Positions 12,931 to 24,975 of a DNA stretch of 64,000 bases are shown in pieces. The translations under genes were made by a program, and so were the position numbers. Source of the DNA: Typhlomys cinereus (Eukaryota > Chordata > Mammalia > Rodentia > Platacanthomyidae); NCBI GenBank assembly GCA_023101885.1, contig JALPQD010000294.1, positions 2,469,501-2,533,500 on the forward strand, written 5' to 3'. Each line of letters starts with the position of its first letter. The first letter of the stretch is position 1. The notes under the pieces were generated by a model. The model was not told the DNA's origin and did not search any database. It saw only the letters and a list, made by a program, of their open reading frames with translations.

Positions 12931-14297
12931 CTCTGATGTTCTTGAGAAGGCAAAACTTTAGCATTGTCATGGGTTGAGGGCAGGAGAGAGAGGCTGCCAT
13001 GAAGAGGCATAGTGGGGGTCTTCTTGGCTGATAATAATTGCTGAGATGATACATATGTCAAGACCCACAGAGCTATGTCAAAGAGGGTGAGTGTTTCTTT
13101 CCATAAACTACCTTGACAAAATTATCATGGAGATTAATGACATGAGTAAATGTCACAAGTCATACCTCATTTAAAGTCCTAAGTTCTGAGTGGCAGTGTA
13201 GGGCATGCTGACTGAAGCCTAAGCAGGACCTGAAAGGGGACATCAGTACAGAATGAGTGAATCCTAAAACAACGATCTGGCTCTCAGTGAGGCCAGTGAC
13301 AGGGTCTCTGGGCATTGCTCAGATTCTCTTCTTCAGGGTCCCTCCTGACGCACCCCTGAAGAACCACCATCTGTCCTGCCACTCCCTGGATTGTTTCTCC
13401 TTAGACCGCTGCAGGACAATGTATTCCGTGCTTGTCATGTGTCCTTGCCATCTTCTGCAAACTGCTCCACAAAGACAGGAGTGTCACCAAGTAATGCCGA
13501 GGATGGCCCCTGACCGAACAACTGCTCCCACAGCAGCCAAGAGCCCCTGTGAGCCTTGGGGAGCTCTTGAGTCCTCTCGTGGACTCAGCACCCTACTAAA
13601 GGATCGCTTGACAGACAATTTGGGCCACACTCTAGAGAGACTTCCCAAGGGCCTCTTCACCTCTGCACTGTGCTTCTCAAGTAGACATCAGCTTGTACAT
13701 CTGGACATTTTCTCAAGACAATATTCAGTGCTGGTGAGGAATGATGATGAGCTGTGGACGTGTGGATACCTCAGCAGGGCTGGAGGAGAAGCCCAGGAGC
13801 TTAGAGGAGGAAATAAGAAAGACACATAAAACATATAGCAATCCATACCCACAAATATATTCTTTGGCTAATAAATTTAATTCCCTTTCCAAATTGTTGG
13901 CAGCCCTTTGAGGATTTTCAGCCTTTATTGGGACAAGAATGCAGAGGGTTTTCAAGAATGTGGAAACTCTGAGTCCATAATAAAACAAAGTAATTATGGA
14001 ACACTGGCTCTGCCAAGCACTTTGTCTCTTCCATTGATCAATTGATTTATTCCTTCATTAATCGTGTTAAAGTTAAATTAGGCTGAGGAAACATGCAAGC
14101 CAAAAGCCATCAAGGTTTAATATCTATTTCGTACCTAAGTCACATACCACATGATGACAAGAGGCCTCTGTAATATAGTATATCAGAGACTGAAGCTGAT
14201 GGACATAAGCGCCACTTAACATAGGCTTCTAGAACCCGAGGGTCAGGGTAAGACAGGGAGATTCAGGTCAAGTGAGAGGGAAGTGTGAAGGAAGGAG
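12931..14297. other. Intron 1, nothing recognised
   Basis: No known repeat or gene. A 573-nt open stretch at 13257-13829 (+) is the longest outside L1 in the window, but it opens with GTG, matches no family I know and has no splice context. I treat it as a chance frame. Confidence 0.4.
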
Positions 14298-14301
14298 GGG
14301 T

Positions 14302-14339
<38 letters not shown>

Positions 14340-14340
14340 T
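14298..14340. repeat. (GA)n microsatellite
   Basis: Near-pure GA repeat with one AAAG interruption, 28 bp upstream of a young SINE. Confidence 0.9.
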
Positions 14341-14367
14341 TTTGATTGAATTAAAAAGATTATTCAA

Positions 14368-14571
14368 GGGCTGGAGAGGTGGATCAGGGGTTAAGCCTCT
14401 GCCTTGCAGGTGGAAGGTCCCAAGTTCTGATCCTAGACCCACGTATAGACGCCAGGCGGAAGCGGGGGCGGCCTGCGTTTCTGGTCCTGGTAGGGCGGAG
14501 CCTGTGAATCCCAGGGCAGAGTAAACAAGGAGGTGGAGGCATCCATGGTGGTTCCCGAATTCGCCCGTGGT

Positions 14572-14616
<45 letters not shown>

Positions 14617-14651
14617 ATGCACACACACGCATACACGCACGATTGAATAAA
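14368..14651 (+). mobile_element. Young ID-headed composite SINE, copy 1
   Basis: Starts 'gggctggagaggtgg', a tRNA-derived ID-like head with recognisable A-box and B-box-like segments ('ggtcccaagttctgatcc'). A GC-rich body of about 150 bp follows that I cannot assign ('gacgccaggcggaagcgggg' and onward), then (CA)n and an A-rich tail. The insertion is bounded by an exact 15-bp duplication, AAAAAGATTATTCAA, at 14353-14367 and 14652-14666. Three more good copies lie in the window, so the family was active recently in this lineage. Confidence 0.85.
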
Positions 14652-14666
14652 AAAAAGATTATTCAA

Positions 14667-17600
14667 ATAATTAAGGAAAGAAAGAGATGTGATCTTGTTC
14701 TGAGACAATTGGACAATGCCCAGAGATGCTCTCAATGCCACTTCCCTGGCTCTGAGAAGAGACTGTAAAACTTGGGGAACCCTGGTAAACAGGAAGAAAA
14801 GCTCAGAGACCGAACATAAATGAGGGATATAAGGAAAAGGGATATTCCAATTAGTTAACAGTGAGTGCAAATCCACACTAAGAAGATATTACAGTCTACA
14901 ATAACTGGGAGATCAAGAGCACAAAGTAGGTTGTCATGAAAATAATATCCTGGGACATATGTGAATCTAATTATATGAAAGTGCCAGGATCATAAAAAAG
15001 AAATGAATGCTTTTCAATAAAAACAATGGGTGATTTTTTGGGGGGTTACCTCCTAAAAAGCTCTAAGGTACATTTCACTTAGAGTTACAAAATTGTTATG
15101 AAGAGGAAAGTATTAGAGGATAATCAAAGACTACATAGGGTTTAAAATGTTTAAAGGAAAGCAACAAAAATACATGTAGAATCTTATAAGTCATAATTAC
15201 ATGATGGCTATGTCCTTAATATGTAAAAAGTTCTTGGGGAAAAAAGGCACCTCTGAAAGCAAAATGAAAAAAAGAAATAAAATAGTAATCAGAAGGCGGG
15301 CATGAGGTTAGAAGACTAACCTGGTCCAGGGTACTGACCCTGCTAGAGTAACCAAGGCTGCCTCAAAATCCAAAAGGCTTGAGAGAGAGTGACAGCTGGA
15401 GTCAGGATGGCCACTGGAAACATGATAGTCTGCCATGGAGTAGCTAATTTAATCTGGAAAGAGGAGGGTCTAACCCCACACAAGGAAGATCTGCAAAACC
15501 AGGGTAGCTGAGAAAGAACACAGAAGTGCAGACAGGATGCCAAAAGGAAGAATTGAAACCCAATGACCAACTCACTGGTCCTTCATGTTTTGCTGATTCC
15601 TTTCCCGAACTTTGCTGCATAGAACATGGAATGTCCAACATAAGTACCTCAGGATGCTTGGACCCCGCCTTCTAAGCATCCTCTCTCCCTGCCCCATACC
15701 ACTTCTTTCTCCCAAGATGCTCATTTGCACACCCTGGCCTTTGCTTCTGCTTCTACCCTTTCACAGGTCAGAACCCCCTGGGTTCTTTCAGTCACTTGAT
15801 GTTGAGCCTCTTAGGTGAACTAGAAGTATGAAAGTCTAAGCTGAGGTGTGTTTTCAAGGAGCTGCCCCCAGACAGCTTGCTCAGCAGCTCCAAACCAGGC
15901 AAGAAATCTCTACAGCTTTATTGTTTTTAACGATGTGGCTCATCAGGCAGAATGTCCACCATCTTGGTCTTTTTATTACATAGCTACCGTATCTGGTCCT
16001 TCATATCTGCAGCCTCTAAATCCAGTCAGACAGCCAAACATCCAGAAGCAGTAACAAAAAGTTGTGTCAATATTGAGCAGCACAGACCTTTGCTCTTGTC
16101 CTCATGCTAAACAACGCATTATAACAAACATTTACCCATCATCTATGTTGTGTCAGTATTATGAGTGATCTAAGGATTCAGTGAGGTGCAAAGGAAGCCA
16201 TGCAAGAGTTAGATGCTAATAATAATGTATCATTTTACACAGAGGACTGTGCACCTGGGGATTCTGATATGCAGGAGACCAAAACTAGTTCCTAGTGGAT
16301 TTTAAGTTACTCTGTAGTTTGACTTCTACTAAATCGCAGAGGTTTGGTTTTATCCAAATGTTAGTTTTTTATTATCTCAAGGGTCTAGAGCTTAAATAGC
16401 AATTTAAATGTTAATCCCAGTTCTTGGTACCTAGCAGACACTTCATTTGTTTATTCAGCAAATATTAATTACTCCATAGACTTGAAGCACAGTAGATGTT
16501 CAGATGATTTCTAACAGCTGTGACTTGATGTACACCAGAAATTCAAATGAAACTTCATGATTTAACTGCTTCAAAGCTTCCATCCAGCCCGTTCATGACT
16601 CTTCTAGACATCATCATATGAGGCAAGATGATCGCAGGAAGACACAAGGAGATGAAAGCACAGCACTGGCACTTCTGATGATGGAATCTAAGATTCACTG
16701 GCCGCCAGAAGCTGGATCCAACAATAATGCAAATGCAGTGAACAAGAGAACAATTCAGGAGTGGAAAACTAATATATCTGACAAATGATGACGTATAAAC
16801 ACACACCCTTGCTTGGCACTGATGATAAAACACTCCAGAGTAGCCGACTAATCCTTTCTGAACAGAGTTGGAATAGCCCATGAAGTCACCTACCGGGTCT
16901 TGGAGACTCGACTAGGGAACATATTTTAAGGGGAGATCTGGATCACCTTTGAGTTCCTTAAAGAAGATGATGTTGCAACTGAAGAAGAAGACCGAAGTGG
17001 ACAGGAATCTTTTCTCCGAGAGGCAATTCTCCTAACAGGACAGGGCAGATTGTGCCGCATGTTTGGGACTGGATCTTCAGGGGGTCTTCAGAGATCTTCT
17101 CTGTTCCCACCCATTCTGTGGTGGTACATGTAGCATCTATCTTCCTGAACTTGAGCTTCCGCCATCTGTTATCGCAATGCTCTTTCATTTCTTTGGCTCC
17201 TTCTCATTTTCTCACACTCAGCTCATATGCTTTTCTCTAGGATACAGGCCCTGACCAATCATGAACACACAGATGGCATGTTCTTTATTTGGGATATTAC
17301 ATAACCTTCAATACTGAGGCTTCTTCTGAAGCCTTGTTTACGTATCCTGCCATGCCCTCACCATGTGACTACAAATTCCCCATGCTGTACAAAAAAACTA
17401 GTCATGGACGCAGCTCCATGGTTTCTGAGACTGGTTTCTGCTTCTGATCTGAATCATTTCTACCCCACTTTGTATCAGCCAAAACTCCCCTTGGGGTGAA
17501 AACTCCTTATAAAATGTTCTATGAAAGTGCACAGAGCAATTATCAGTCCACAATTACTCTGGACAGCCAAGGTCCCCAGCCCTGTTGCCCACCTGAGCTT

Positions 17601-18900
17601 CATCTTCAATACCCCTCTTGTCCATTCTCCATGCAGAAGACCTCCTTCCTCCCTGTTCATCCAGCCCCAAAGAGATCCAGAATCCACAGAGGTAACATCC
17701 ATCTCTGTTGTGAATCTATGTGAAAGAACTACAAAATGCGTTCAAAGGCCTGAGACATGAGTTATATTATATACACACTTATTTATAGCTTTATAATATT
17801 CTATTAGTTTTGTTCTCATCTTCCATGTCAATAATGGATACTATCTAGATAATCCAAGGTCCAGTACTACTTAGATAACCCAAATCTCTCTACATATATA
17901 TGAAGCAATTAGAAAAGAAGAAATGAAGACAAGTGGTTGTGATGACAATATTTCAACTATGTTTACAAGGGAGACTCCCAGACAGGCTGCTGGAAGGAAC
18001 CCAGATTTCCTTTTACAAGAACAAGGCAGGTTTGGTTTTCCAAATGGTCATCATCAGAGGTTACTATAGAGAATGAAGATAAGCCAACTGAGCACATACA
18101 GTCCTAACACTGGACCCCTAACCAGTCCGTTGACCAGCTGGTTAAGCTTCTGAGGCAATGAGAGTTGGAAGAAGGTAAGAACCAGTGCTGAGAGAGAAGT
18201 TCCTGACTGCTTAGTAACTGCCCAGATCTCTCCAGGGCGTCACAATATGCAAAACTCTCTAGGTCTAGTTCAGCAGCTTCCAAAACCAAAGCTTTGCAGC
18301 CTGCCTCTGCCTCATTCAAATGCTTGCTTAGGTATGAATACACTGCAGTGTTACCTAGCTGCATGTCCTCAATGGAATTAATGGTTCATATTCTTGCCTT
18401 TAGTATTTCCAATCCATCTGAGATCATCAATAGGACTTTAATTGGGCCTCAGCATAAGACTGAGAATGGAATAAGTCTCACAAACCTCAATAACAGATGA
18501 CTTTACCTGCTTGCTGAGAACTTAGACTGCACGTATTTATTATTGAGCCATTTTCTGGGATTCCATTTCTTTATTTGGAAAGCAACAGATATATTTACTT
18601 CTTCCTGCATTTGAAATATCCATCTTCAACATCATATAAATGAAAGAATGCCCAAAGCACCCCATGAAAATATAAAAATACTCAAGCTCTGTGATCCTCA
18701 GGGTAGTCGGTACAGCGGCATCTTACTGTAACATTGTGATTGCTGCTGTGAGGAAACCATCTTGTGTTCCAGTGTCTAAAGTCTGTAATCAGCATCGACC
18801 CTGTGCTTATGAATCCAGCCCAGACCCCTCAAATCAAGCTTCACATATATTTTGGATTGGAAAGAAAATGGTTTTTTCCACATTTTTATTAAGAATTTTT
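14667..18900. other. Intron 1, nothing firmly recognised
   Basis: About 4.2 kb without a clear repeat. The stretch 16550-17240 has several medium-length open frames on both strands and could be an old retrocopy, but I could not match it to a protein. Confidence 0.35.
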
Positions 18901-20034
18901 TTCTTTTTTACTGTCAAAATGAGTGGTTGTCCATAACCCCCTCCCTTTCCCACTTCTCTCTCATCCTCCTCTTCCTTCACCAAACCATCCTTCTCCCACA
19001 TACCCTCCTACCTATCTGCTAATGTGGCCCACAAGGCTCTCTTGGGATTGTCACCAGTCCTCTATGATAGTAAAAGTGGTTATTCAGTGGGTAAACCCTC
19101 AGATGGGGACACTCACTTCACCTGTCTAACACATGCCTCTATATGTAGTTATTTCTTTTGAGATCCTCGCTTGTCCATGGGGAATATTGATATATCAGCC
19201 ATTGTGTAGACTTAGTGGAGGCAGATCTCTTTGCAGTGAGCTCCTGAGTACAGCATCCCTGTTGTGACCTGGCCAGAAGTGTACCTCCTCACCATTAGGC
19301 TCTTACAATCTTACCATCCTCTCTTCCACAAGGTTCCCTGATCCTTAGGATGGGAACAGATTTGGATGCCCTGATTGTTGCTGAGGATTTTGGAGTCAGT
19401 GATATTCTACACTCTGGTTAGTTGTGGTTTTCTACTTCACTATTTTTTTTTATTGAAATAGGTTATATCTTGGTTAAGTACTGAGATCTTTTCTTATCTA
19501 AGAATATAATAAGAGATCCTTAGATGGTGGTTTAATGTCAGTATTTCCAGTTAATATTAAGATATCTGATCCTGATTCATGTCTATTTTCTCCCCTTTTG
19601 TTGTTATTTGGACAGATTTACAGTATGGGATATATGTTAACAGGTAATTGGTTACCCAAAGGTTAACCTCACTATCTACTATGTGCAATCCCAACTCTTC
19701 CTTCATCTTTAAAACCTTTCTTTGTAAATGCATTATTCATCTATTTGCCTATGTTCTTTTGTTTCTACTCTTTTGGGATCTTCTTCCATTCCCTATGTTC
19801 ACTTTCAGTTTGTAGGTGTTGTAAAAGTTTCCATTTTGAAGGTTTAATGTGAAGATCCACATATAAGGGAGAACATGCGGCATCTTTCTTTCTATGTCTG
19901 GGATACTTCACTCAGTATCATTCATTCCAGATTCATTTTCCAAATACCAGCAATTTTCAACAATTCATTTTTCCTGGCAGAGGAATAGCCACACAGCTGA
20001 TAGAGGACTAATATCCAGAGTACACAAAGAACTA

Positions 20035-20200
20035 ATACCAAGGAAGTTCTTGTATTGTTCTACCTCCTTTTTGCTTGGCTCTGGAATTCTACCCACCAGG
20101 GTTGGAAGTGCAGACCACGTGACATTTTTACATGGGACCTAGGAACTCAGGACCTCTGCTTGTGAGGCAGAGTCTTAACCATCTCTCCATCCCACAACCT
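20035..20200 (-). mobile_element. ID-headed SINE fragment inside the inverted L1
   Basis: The plus strand carries 'ctaggaactcaggacctctg' and 'gaggcagagtcttaaccatc', the reverse complement of the ID-like head found in the younger SINE copies. L1 ORF2 sequence resumes near 20218, so this is a nested insertion. It is short and diverged; limits are approximate. Confidence 0.5.
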
Positions 20201-20574
20201 AATTAAAAATTAGGCCTTAGAACTAAAAGGAACTTTTCTCAGGATAAAATTCAAATATCTTAAAAAGAGGTTCCACCTCCCTAGCCATTAGGGAGATGTA
20301 AATTAAGATCTCATACCAATCAGAATGGCTAAAATCTAAAACAACAGCAAATGCTGGTGAGGTTGTGATGAGGAAGTAACCTTCATACATTACTGATAGG
20401 AATGTAATCTTATACAATCTCTTTAGAGATCAGTTTGGAGGTTCCTAAAAAAGTTAAAAACCCAGCTATATCATTCCTGAGAATATTCCCAAAGACTTAG
20501 AATCCTGCCACAGAGTTTTATGTACATCCATATTCATAGCAGCTCTATTCACAATAGAAAAGAAATTGAATCAA

Positions 20575-21072
20575 TTGCAACAGATGGCCACCAGTGTAAT
20601 AGTGGCATGAGTACCAAAGAGAAAACCAATAGCTTACCTGCTTGTCAGAATAGTACCCATCACTGTTACTGTAAACTAGAACTAGAACCTAAAGGAAAGG
20701 AAGGGAATAGATCAATAGGAAAGACATCCAATGAACCTGCTTGTAGGCAGCTGTTATTATATCCATAGACTGTTATTGTACTCATAGAATGGAAACTCAC
20801 AGTAGAAACCTCTGGGCCTAAAGTTGTATGAAGGGAAAGGCACATATCAGTGGCGTGGCCTGAATAAAAGCAACTCGTTACACTATGGAGGCCTGAACCC
20901 CTACAAGAGTAGACAAGTAAGGGTGAACTTTGAAATCCATAGAAGCATACAGGTGGAAGGGTGTGATGGAATAAAAGGGAAAGGTGAAGGGAAGAGAGAG
21001 GTTGGGAGGGAGGGAAGCTGGAATGAATATTCAATATGCTTGTAAAGTAGAAAAATAAATAAATGGAAAAAT
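20575..21072 (+). mobile_element. L1 3' UTR fragment nested in an older L1
   Basis: It ends with 'gggagggagggaagctgg', then a 'tcaatatgcttgtaaa' block and an A-rich tail, closely like the fragment at 53548-53740. It is flanked by near-identical 16-bp copies, AAAGAAATTGAATCAA (20559-20574) and AAAGACATGGAATCAA (21073-21088), 14 of 16 matching. The L1 subfamily differs from that of the full-length element at 54 kb. Confidence 0.7.
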
Positions 21073-21121
21073 AAAGACATGGAATCAAAGTATATGTCCA
21101 ACAGAAGATGGGTAGATAATG

Positions 21122-21123
<2 letters not shown>

Positions 21124-21157
<34 letters not shown>
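21124..21157. repeat. (TA)n microsatellite
   Basis: About 17 TA units at the end of the inverted L1 part, probably grown from the TA-rich 'tatatatacacaatgg' segment of ORF2. Confidence 0.95.
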
Positions 21158-21165
<8 letters not shown>

Positions 21166-23306
21166 GAAGGTTGTTTCTTACTTTAAAATTAACAGTAAAT
21201 AAATGAGGCAACTCACTACCACTGACTCAAGACCTGAGCAAAAATTCACTATGACGAGCAGACATGGAGCTGGACTTCCAGTTTGCAAAGGGAATTCTCA
21301 GTGTGCCCATAGGTACTTCTCTGTGTGTGAAGTTACATTGAGATCCCAAGAGCCAGATAACCAAGTGCCATTTCTCAGCCTTCATTCCTTATCTGAAGAC
21401 AATGATGGCTTCTCATTGGTCAAGCCATAATAAGTGAGCGACATAGAAGGCTTCTCAACCAGTACTAATTCTACCTGTTGTTCTGCAAGGCACAAGCTAA
21501 GTAAGCCATTCACCTCACCATTGCTAAGGCACACTAAATCTTTCTTCTTCCACTTAGGAAGTTTCCTTTGAAAAGAGGATTAATATTCTATAGATCTAAA
21601 TATATCATCCTTCCTCTCTGAAACAGCCTGATATCTCAGAACCAAGTAGAATAACTGAATGTTTTGGATTTCCATCCTATTTCATACAAACCTTGCCTTA
21701 TTCTTGCCATATGCATAATCGCCTAACAGATGGTCATTGGGTGCCTCGTGGGAACCATACAGACTCCAAGCTTAGAGAGAGAAAGAGAGAGAGATAGAGA
21801 GACAGAGACAGCCCAGGCCTAGCATCCACAGTCACTGGCATGCTTGGGTTCTTGAAGCATGGCCCATGGAACCAAAGCCCATGTGGCGGCCCTGTAGAAC
21901 CTCTGGCCTCATCAAGGGAACCCTACAATTCATCTCTCCAGAGCCCTTCTGCAATACCCTGAGGCTGGCGCTCAGTGAGCAGATATCACTGCATGGACCA
22001 ATTACCTTCAGTTTTAGATCGATAAGTCATAAGTTAGCAACATGAGAAGCCTCAGCACCAGGCTCTGAAAATTCTAAATTACTTCAATATAGTATTATCT
22101 AGCTGAATTTTTGCTTCCCGAGACCACTAGGGGGCATTTAGCCCTCAACTATATCCTGCAATGAATAAGCACTGTGTGGGAACATTATCAGTACGGGATG
22201 GGGTAGGATCATGGGTTGAGACACTGCTCAACTGACACAGCAATAGGTGGGTACCAAACACAGGGAGAGCAGGGTGAATCTCAGCATCATTCTGAAAAGC
22301 TGCCACTCGCAACCCTAACCAGAGCACTAAGGAGTGTGATCCATTTTATTAGATATCCACCAGGAATCAGGCAATGAGCTCTACTTCTCTATCATAATCA
22401 TCTTTCCTAGCCATCACAGCTATCCTGAGATGGCTTTTATGTCATTTTGTCTTTATTAGGATGCCAAGGTCAAAGTGGTTATCCATTAGCATATGTCACA
22501 TATACTCATGGATTAATGGACTCTGAATCAGACAGGTTTGCCTTACTACCTATCTGGTATGAGGCTCTACTACTGCAAACTTGCTTCCTCAAGTCCCGTT
22601 ACCATAACTCTCCATACCTTCATATTATTCAGAAATTTGCATATGAGACTGTGTAAGAACATCACGAATAAGAGACCTTCTATCTATATGTTTTCATACT
22701 GGATGGTCTTGTGTTATTTGATGATGCAGTAGGAAAATTTGTTTGCAGATAATTAATTTCCTCATGCTCTGTTCTCCCTTGAAGCCTCAATCCTTTAAAT
22801 CATGGCTGCACATGCTGGACAACAGATGTTACATGATTTCATAAACAAATACATAAACATAGCTCTTAGGAAACTCCAGAAATCAATAGTATTGGACTTC
22901 CTCACAAGATAAGGTGAAATCGGCCTCCAATAGAAACTCCAAAGAAGAGAGATGTATGGGAATCTGCACAAGATAGTCCCAGCTTGCCCTAGGGACACCA
23001 ACCAAGCCAAGTAGAAGAAACCCTCTATCTGTTTGCAGAAATCTTTGTACTCAGTAGCCCAAGGCACAGGCACCTGGAGATCCTGGGGCGAGTCCTGCTA
23101 TATGCCTGACTGTCCAGCACTCCTGAAGGCCGACTTCCAGCTTGCTGATCCACCCAGATGCAGTCATTTGATCTGCAGTGCTTGTGGTTTGCTGCCCTCA
23201 CTGGAGCAGATCTGACCCCAAGCCCACTTCTGAGCTGGATGTCTGAATTTGTACTGTGCTGTACAAACAGCACGCAAGCAGCCCTCCCCAACAGTCATTT
23301 AGACAT
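21166..23306. other. Intron 1, nothing recognised
   Basis: No named repeat or exon. A short GA-rich tract lies at about 21775-21812. Confidence 0.4.
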
Positions 23307-23728
23307 TGTCATAGTTAAGCACAGGTGTCAACTTGACTGTTGAGGGTTTGAGCTCTGGGCACAGTTGAGGAGAGTTGATGGTTGACTTAAGCCCAGAGCA
23401 ACCCTGAAGAGATTGTCTAGCTGATGGGGAAGACCCAGCCCATGGTGGGTGGGATTAGGCCCTGGATAAATCACAGAGAGCTGGTTGAGAGAGTTGGCAT
23501 CCTTCTGTTCACTTGGCCAGACATGATGGTCTGGCAAGTAAGGATTGTCCATCTCTCAGCTGTTATGCAGTGATGATGTGGCCAGTTCCCTTGGCCCTGG
23601 TGTTGGTGCGTGCTCTCCCGTCAAGCTGGACTAAGAACTGTAACCAGGAATCATAAGAGAATAAACCCTTTGTTCCCTTAAGCTGTTTGATAGTCATTTA
23701 TCAGTAACCATAAAAGCTGACTGCAACA
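23307..23728 (+). mobile_element. Solo LTR (MaLR/ERVL-like), family A copy 1
   Basis: The element starts TGTCATAG and ends GCAACA (TG...CA). It holds an AATAAA signal near 23660 followed by 'ccctttgttcccttaagctg'. It is flanked by 5-bp near-identical copies, GACAT (23302-23306) and GACAG (23729-23733), the duplication length used by ERVL/MaLR-type elements. Two related copies of 416-421 bp lie at 44791-45206 and 46541-46961. No internal retroviral sequence is present. A URR1-type DNA element was considered, but the termini and polyadenylation signal favour an LTR. Confidence 0.7.
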
Positions 23729-24143
23729 GACAGTAAGTGCTAGAAATCTAAATGTTGGTGCCAGTACTATACTCACCAACTTTCTGTGTGAAAAGTAAAC
23801 AATTTCTGTATGCCAGTCTTTATTTTTCTGAAAATATAACCTGTGGCTACCACAGGTGGGAGTTAGGAGAAGGAAGGGGAACATGAAAGAACAAGTTAGT
23901 CTGGACAGATGGCATTGAGTTTGTGCAAACAATGATGCATTCTCTTGTTCTGTTCCTCTTTTATCTTACATTCCCAAGACCTAATTATAGTTGAAAACTA
24001 TTCTGTATCATAAATAGAAAACAGGAAAGGGGAGCCTTGTGGCACAGGTTTGCAATCCCAGCCACTGGGGAGCAAATGGAATGATGGCAAGTACAAAGCC
24101 AGCCTGGGCTATGAAGTGAATTCAAAGCTAGCCTGGACATCTT

Positions 24144-24210
24144 TTTTTTTTTTTTAATTTTTATTTTTATTATTTATTCAACTGTGCACATGTGCATGTG
24201 TATGTGTGCA

Positions 24211-24258
<48 letters not shown>

Positions 24259-24470
24259 TGTGTATGTGTAGAACCACGGACAAATTCGCGAACCACCATG
24301 GACGCCTCCACTTCCTTCTGCCCCGGGATTCACAGGCTCCGCCCTACCAGGACCAGGAGCGCAGGCTGCCCCCGCTTCCGCCTGGCGTCTATACGTGGGA
24401 TCTGGGATCCGAACTCAGGACCTTCCGCCTGCAAAGCGGGGGCTTAACCCCTGAGCCACCTCTCCAGCCC
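24144..24470 (-). mobile_element. Young ID-headed composite SINE, copy 2, antisense
   Basis: Same family as 14368-14651, reversed: T-rich tail, a long (TG)n, the GC-rich body, and the ID-like head ending 'cacctctccagcccc'. It is flanked by copies of the target word TAGCCTGGACATCTT, at 24129-24143 and, with one added T, at 24471-24487. Frames translated from the (TG)n and body are not genes. Confidence 0.85.
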
Positions 24471-24485
24471 CTAGCCTTGGACATC

Positions 24486-24849
24486 TTTTTTTTTTTTTTT
24501 CCGCAGGGTCGGCAACCTTGTGAGGACAAATTGTATTTAAAGGACCAATTCCTCATAAAAGTGGCAAAGGTGACAGTATCAAGTGCTGTAATTGTGTTTT
24601 TTATTTTCCAGAGCACCAATATATTCAGATCCCACCCAACTCTTCAGTACACAATTGGATTTGGTTCCTGAATAGACAGCTTAAGTATCTGAGGCTCAGA
24701 TAAATGAAATGCTTTGCTTAAAACTACAGAGGGGTGGGGAAGAGTCTTAAGGCTGTGGTCTGTCTCATGGGTTTGATTCCAATCATCTATGAACTGTTTC
24801 CAGTATGGAGATTCATCATCAATGAACACTGAAGATGCAAATGTAACTT
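24486..24849 (-). pseudogene. Retrocopy of an unidentified transcript containing a MIR, antisense
   Basis: A 15-base poly-T at 24486-24500 marks the poly-A end of a minus-strand insert whose other edge is 24849. It is bounded by two further copies of the target word, 24471-24487 and 24850-24864 (TAGCCTGGACATCTT). Inside, on the minus strand, is MIR-like sequence ('atttatctgagcctcag' and 'ggaatcaaacccatgag'). MIR predates B1, so it must have arrived within a reverse-transcribed RNA, probably a UTR or noncoding transcript. The source gene is unknown, and the 61-residue frame inside is unlikely to be meaningful. Confidence 0.6.
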
Positions 24850-24975
24850 TAGCCTGGACATCTTATTGAGGCCCTGTCTCCAAAGCAGAAGTGAAAAAAT
24901 AAATTAGGGATGTATCTCAGCCCTAGGATGCTTGTCGAGCTCAATGAAGGCCCCACGTTCAATCTTCTACAGAAA

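Larger units (their letters stand above)
18905..21165 (-). mobile_element. Old L1 insertion with inverted 5' part (twin priming)
   Basis: From 18905 to about 19983 the element runs on the minus strand: 3' UTR, then the last part of ORF2 (plus-strand 'gggatacttcactcagtat' near 19900). At about 19984 the orientation flips, and ORF2 sequence continues on the plus strand ('tccagagtacacaaagaact', then the 20220-20570 and 21075-21165 blocks). The inverted part ends near the ORF2 position where the minus-strand part starts, as expected of twin priming during L1 integration. It carries two later insertions, a SINE and another L1 end. No coding capacity remains. Confidence 0.7.
24030..24975 (+). mobile_element. 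B1-like plus ID dimer SINE, split twice by later insertions
   Basis: The first part (24030-24143) is B1-like: 'tttgcaatcccagccactgg', then 'agccagcctgggctatgaag'. After the inserted DNA it resumes at 24865 with 'attgaggccctgtctc', the normal continuation of B1, then an A-rich linker and an ID-like unit near 24906-24975 ('gggatgtatctcagccctag'). The order B1 then ID matches B1-dID-type dimers. Between the parts lie a SINE (24144-24470) and a retrocopy (24486-24849). Confidence 0.6.

Noticed and set aside
13257..13829. A 190-codon open frame, the longest outside L1
   Set aside because: Opens with GTG, has no recognisable domain, family similarity, splice signals or codon pattern suggesting a gene.
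24184..24671. Open frames rich in Cys-Val repeats
   Set aside because: Translation of a (TG)n tract and a SINE body, not genes. The same applies to frames at 14263-14876, 30685-31017 and 47200-47539.
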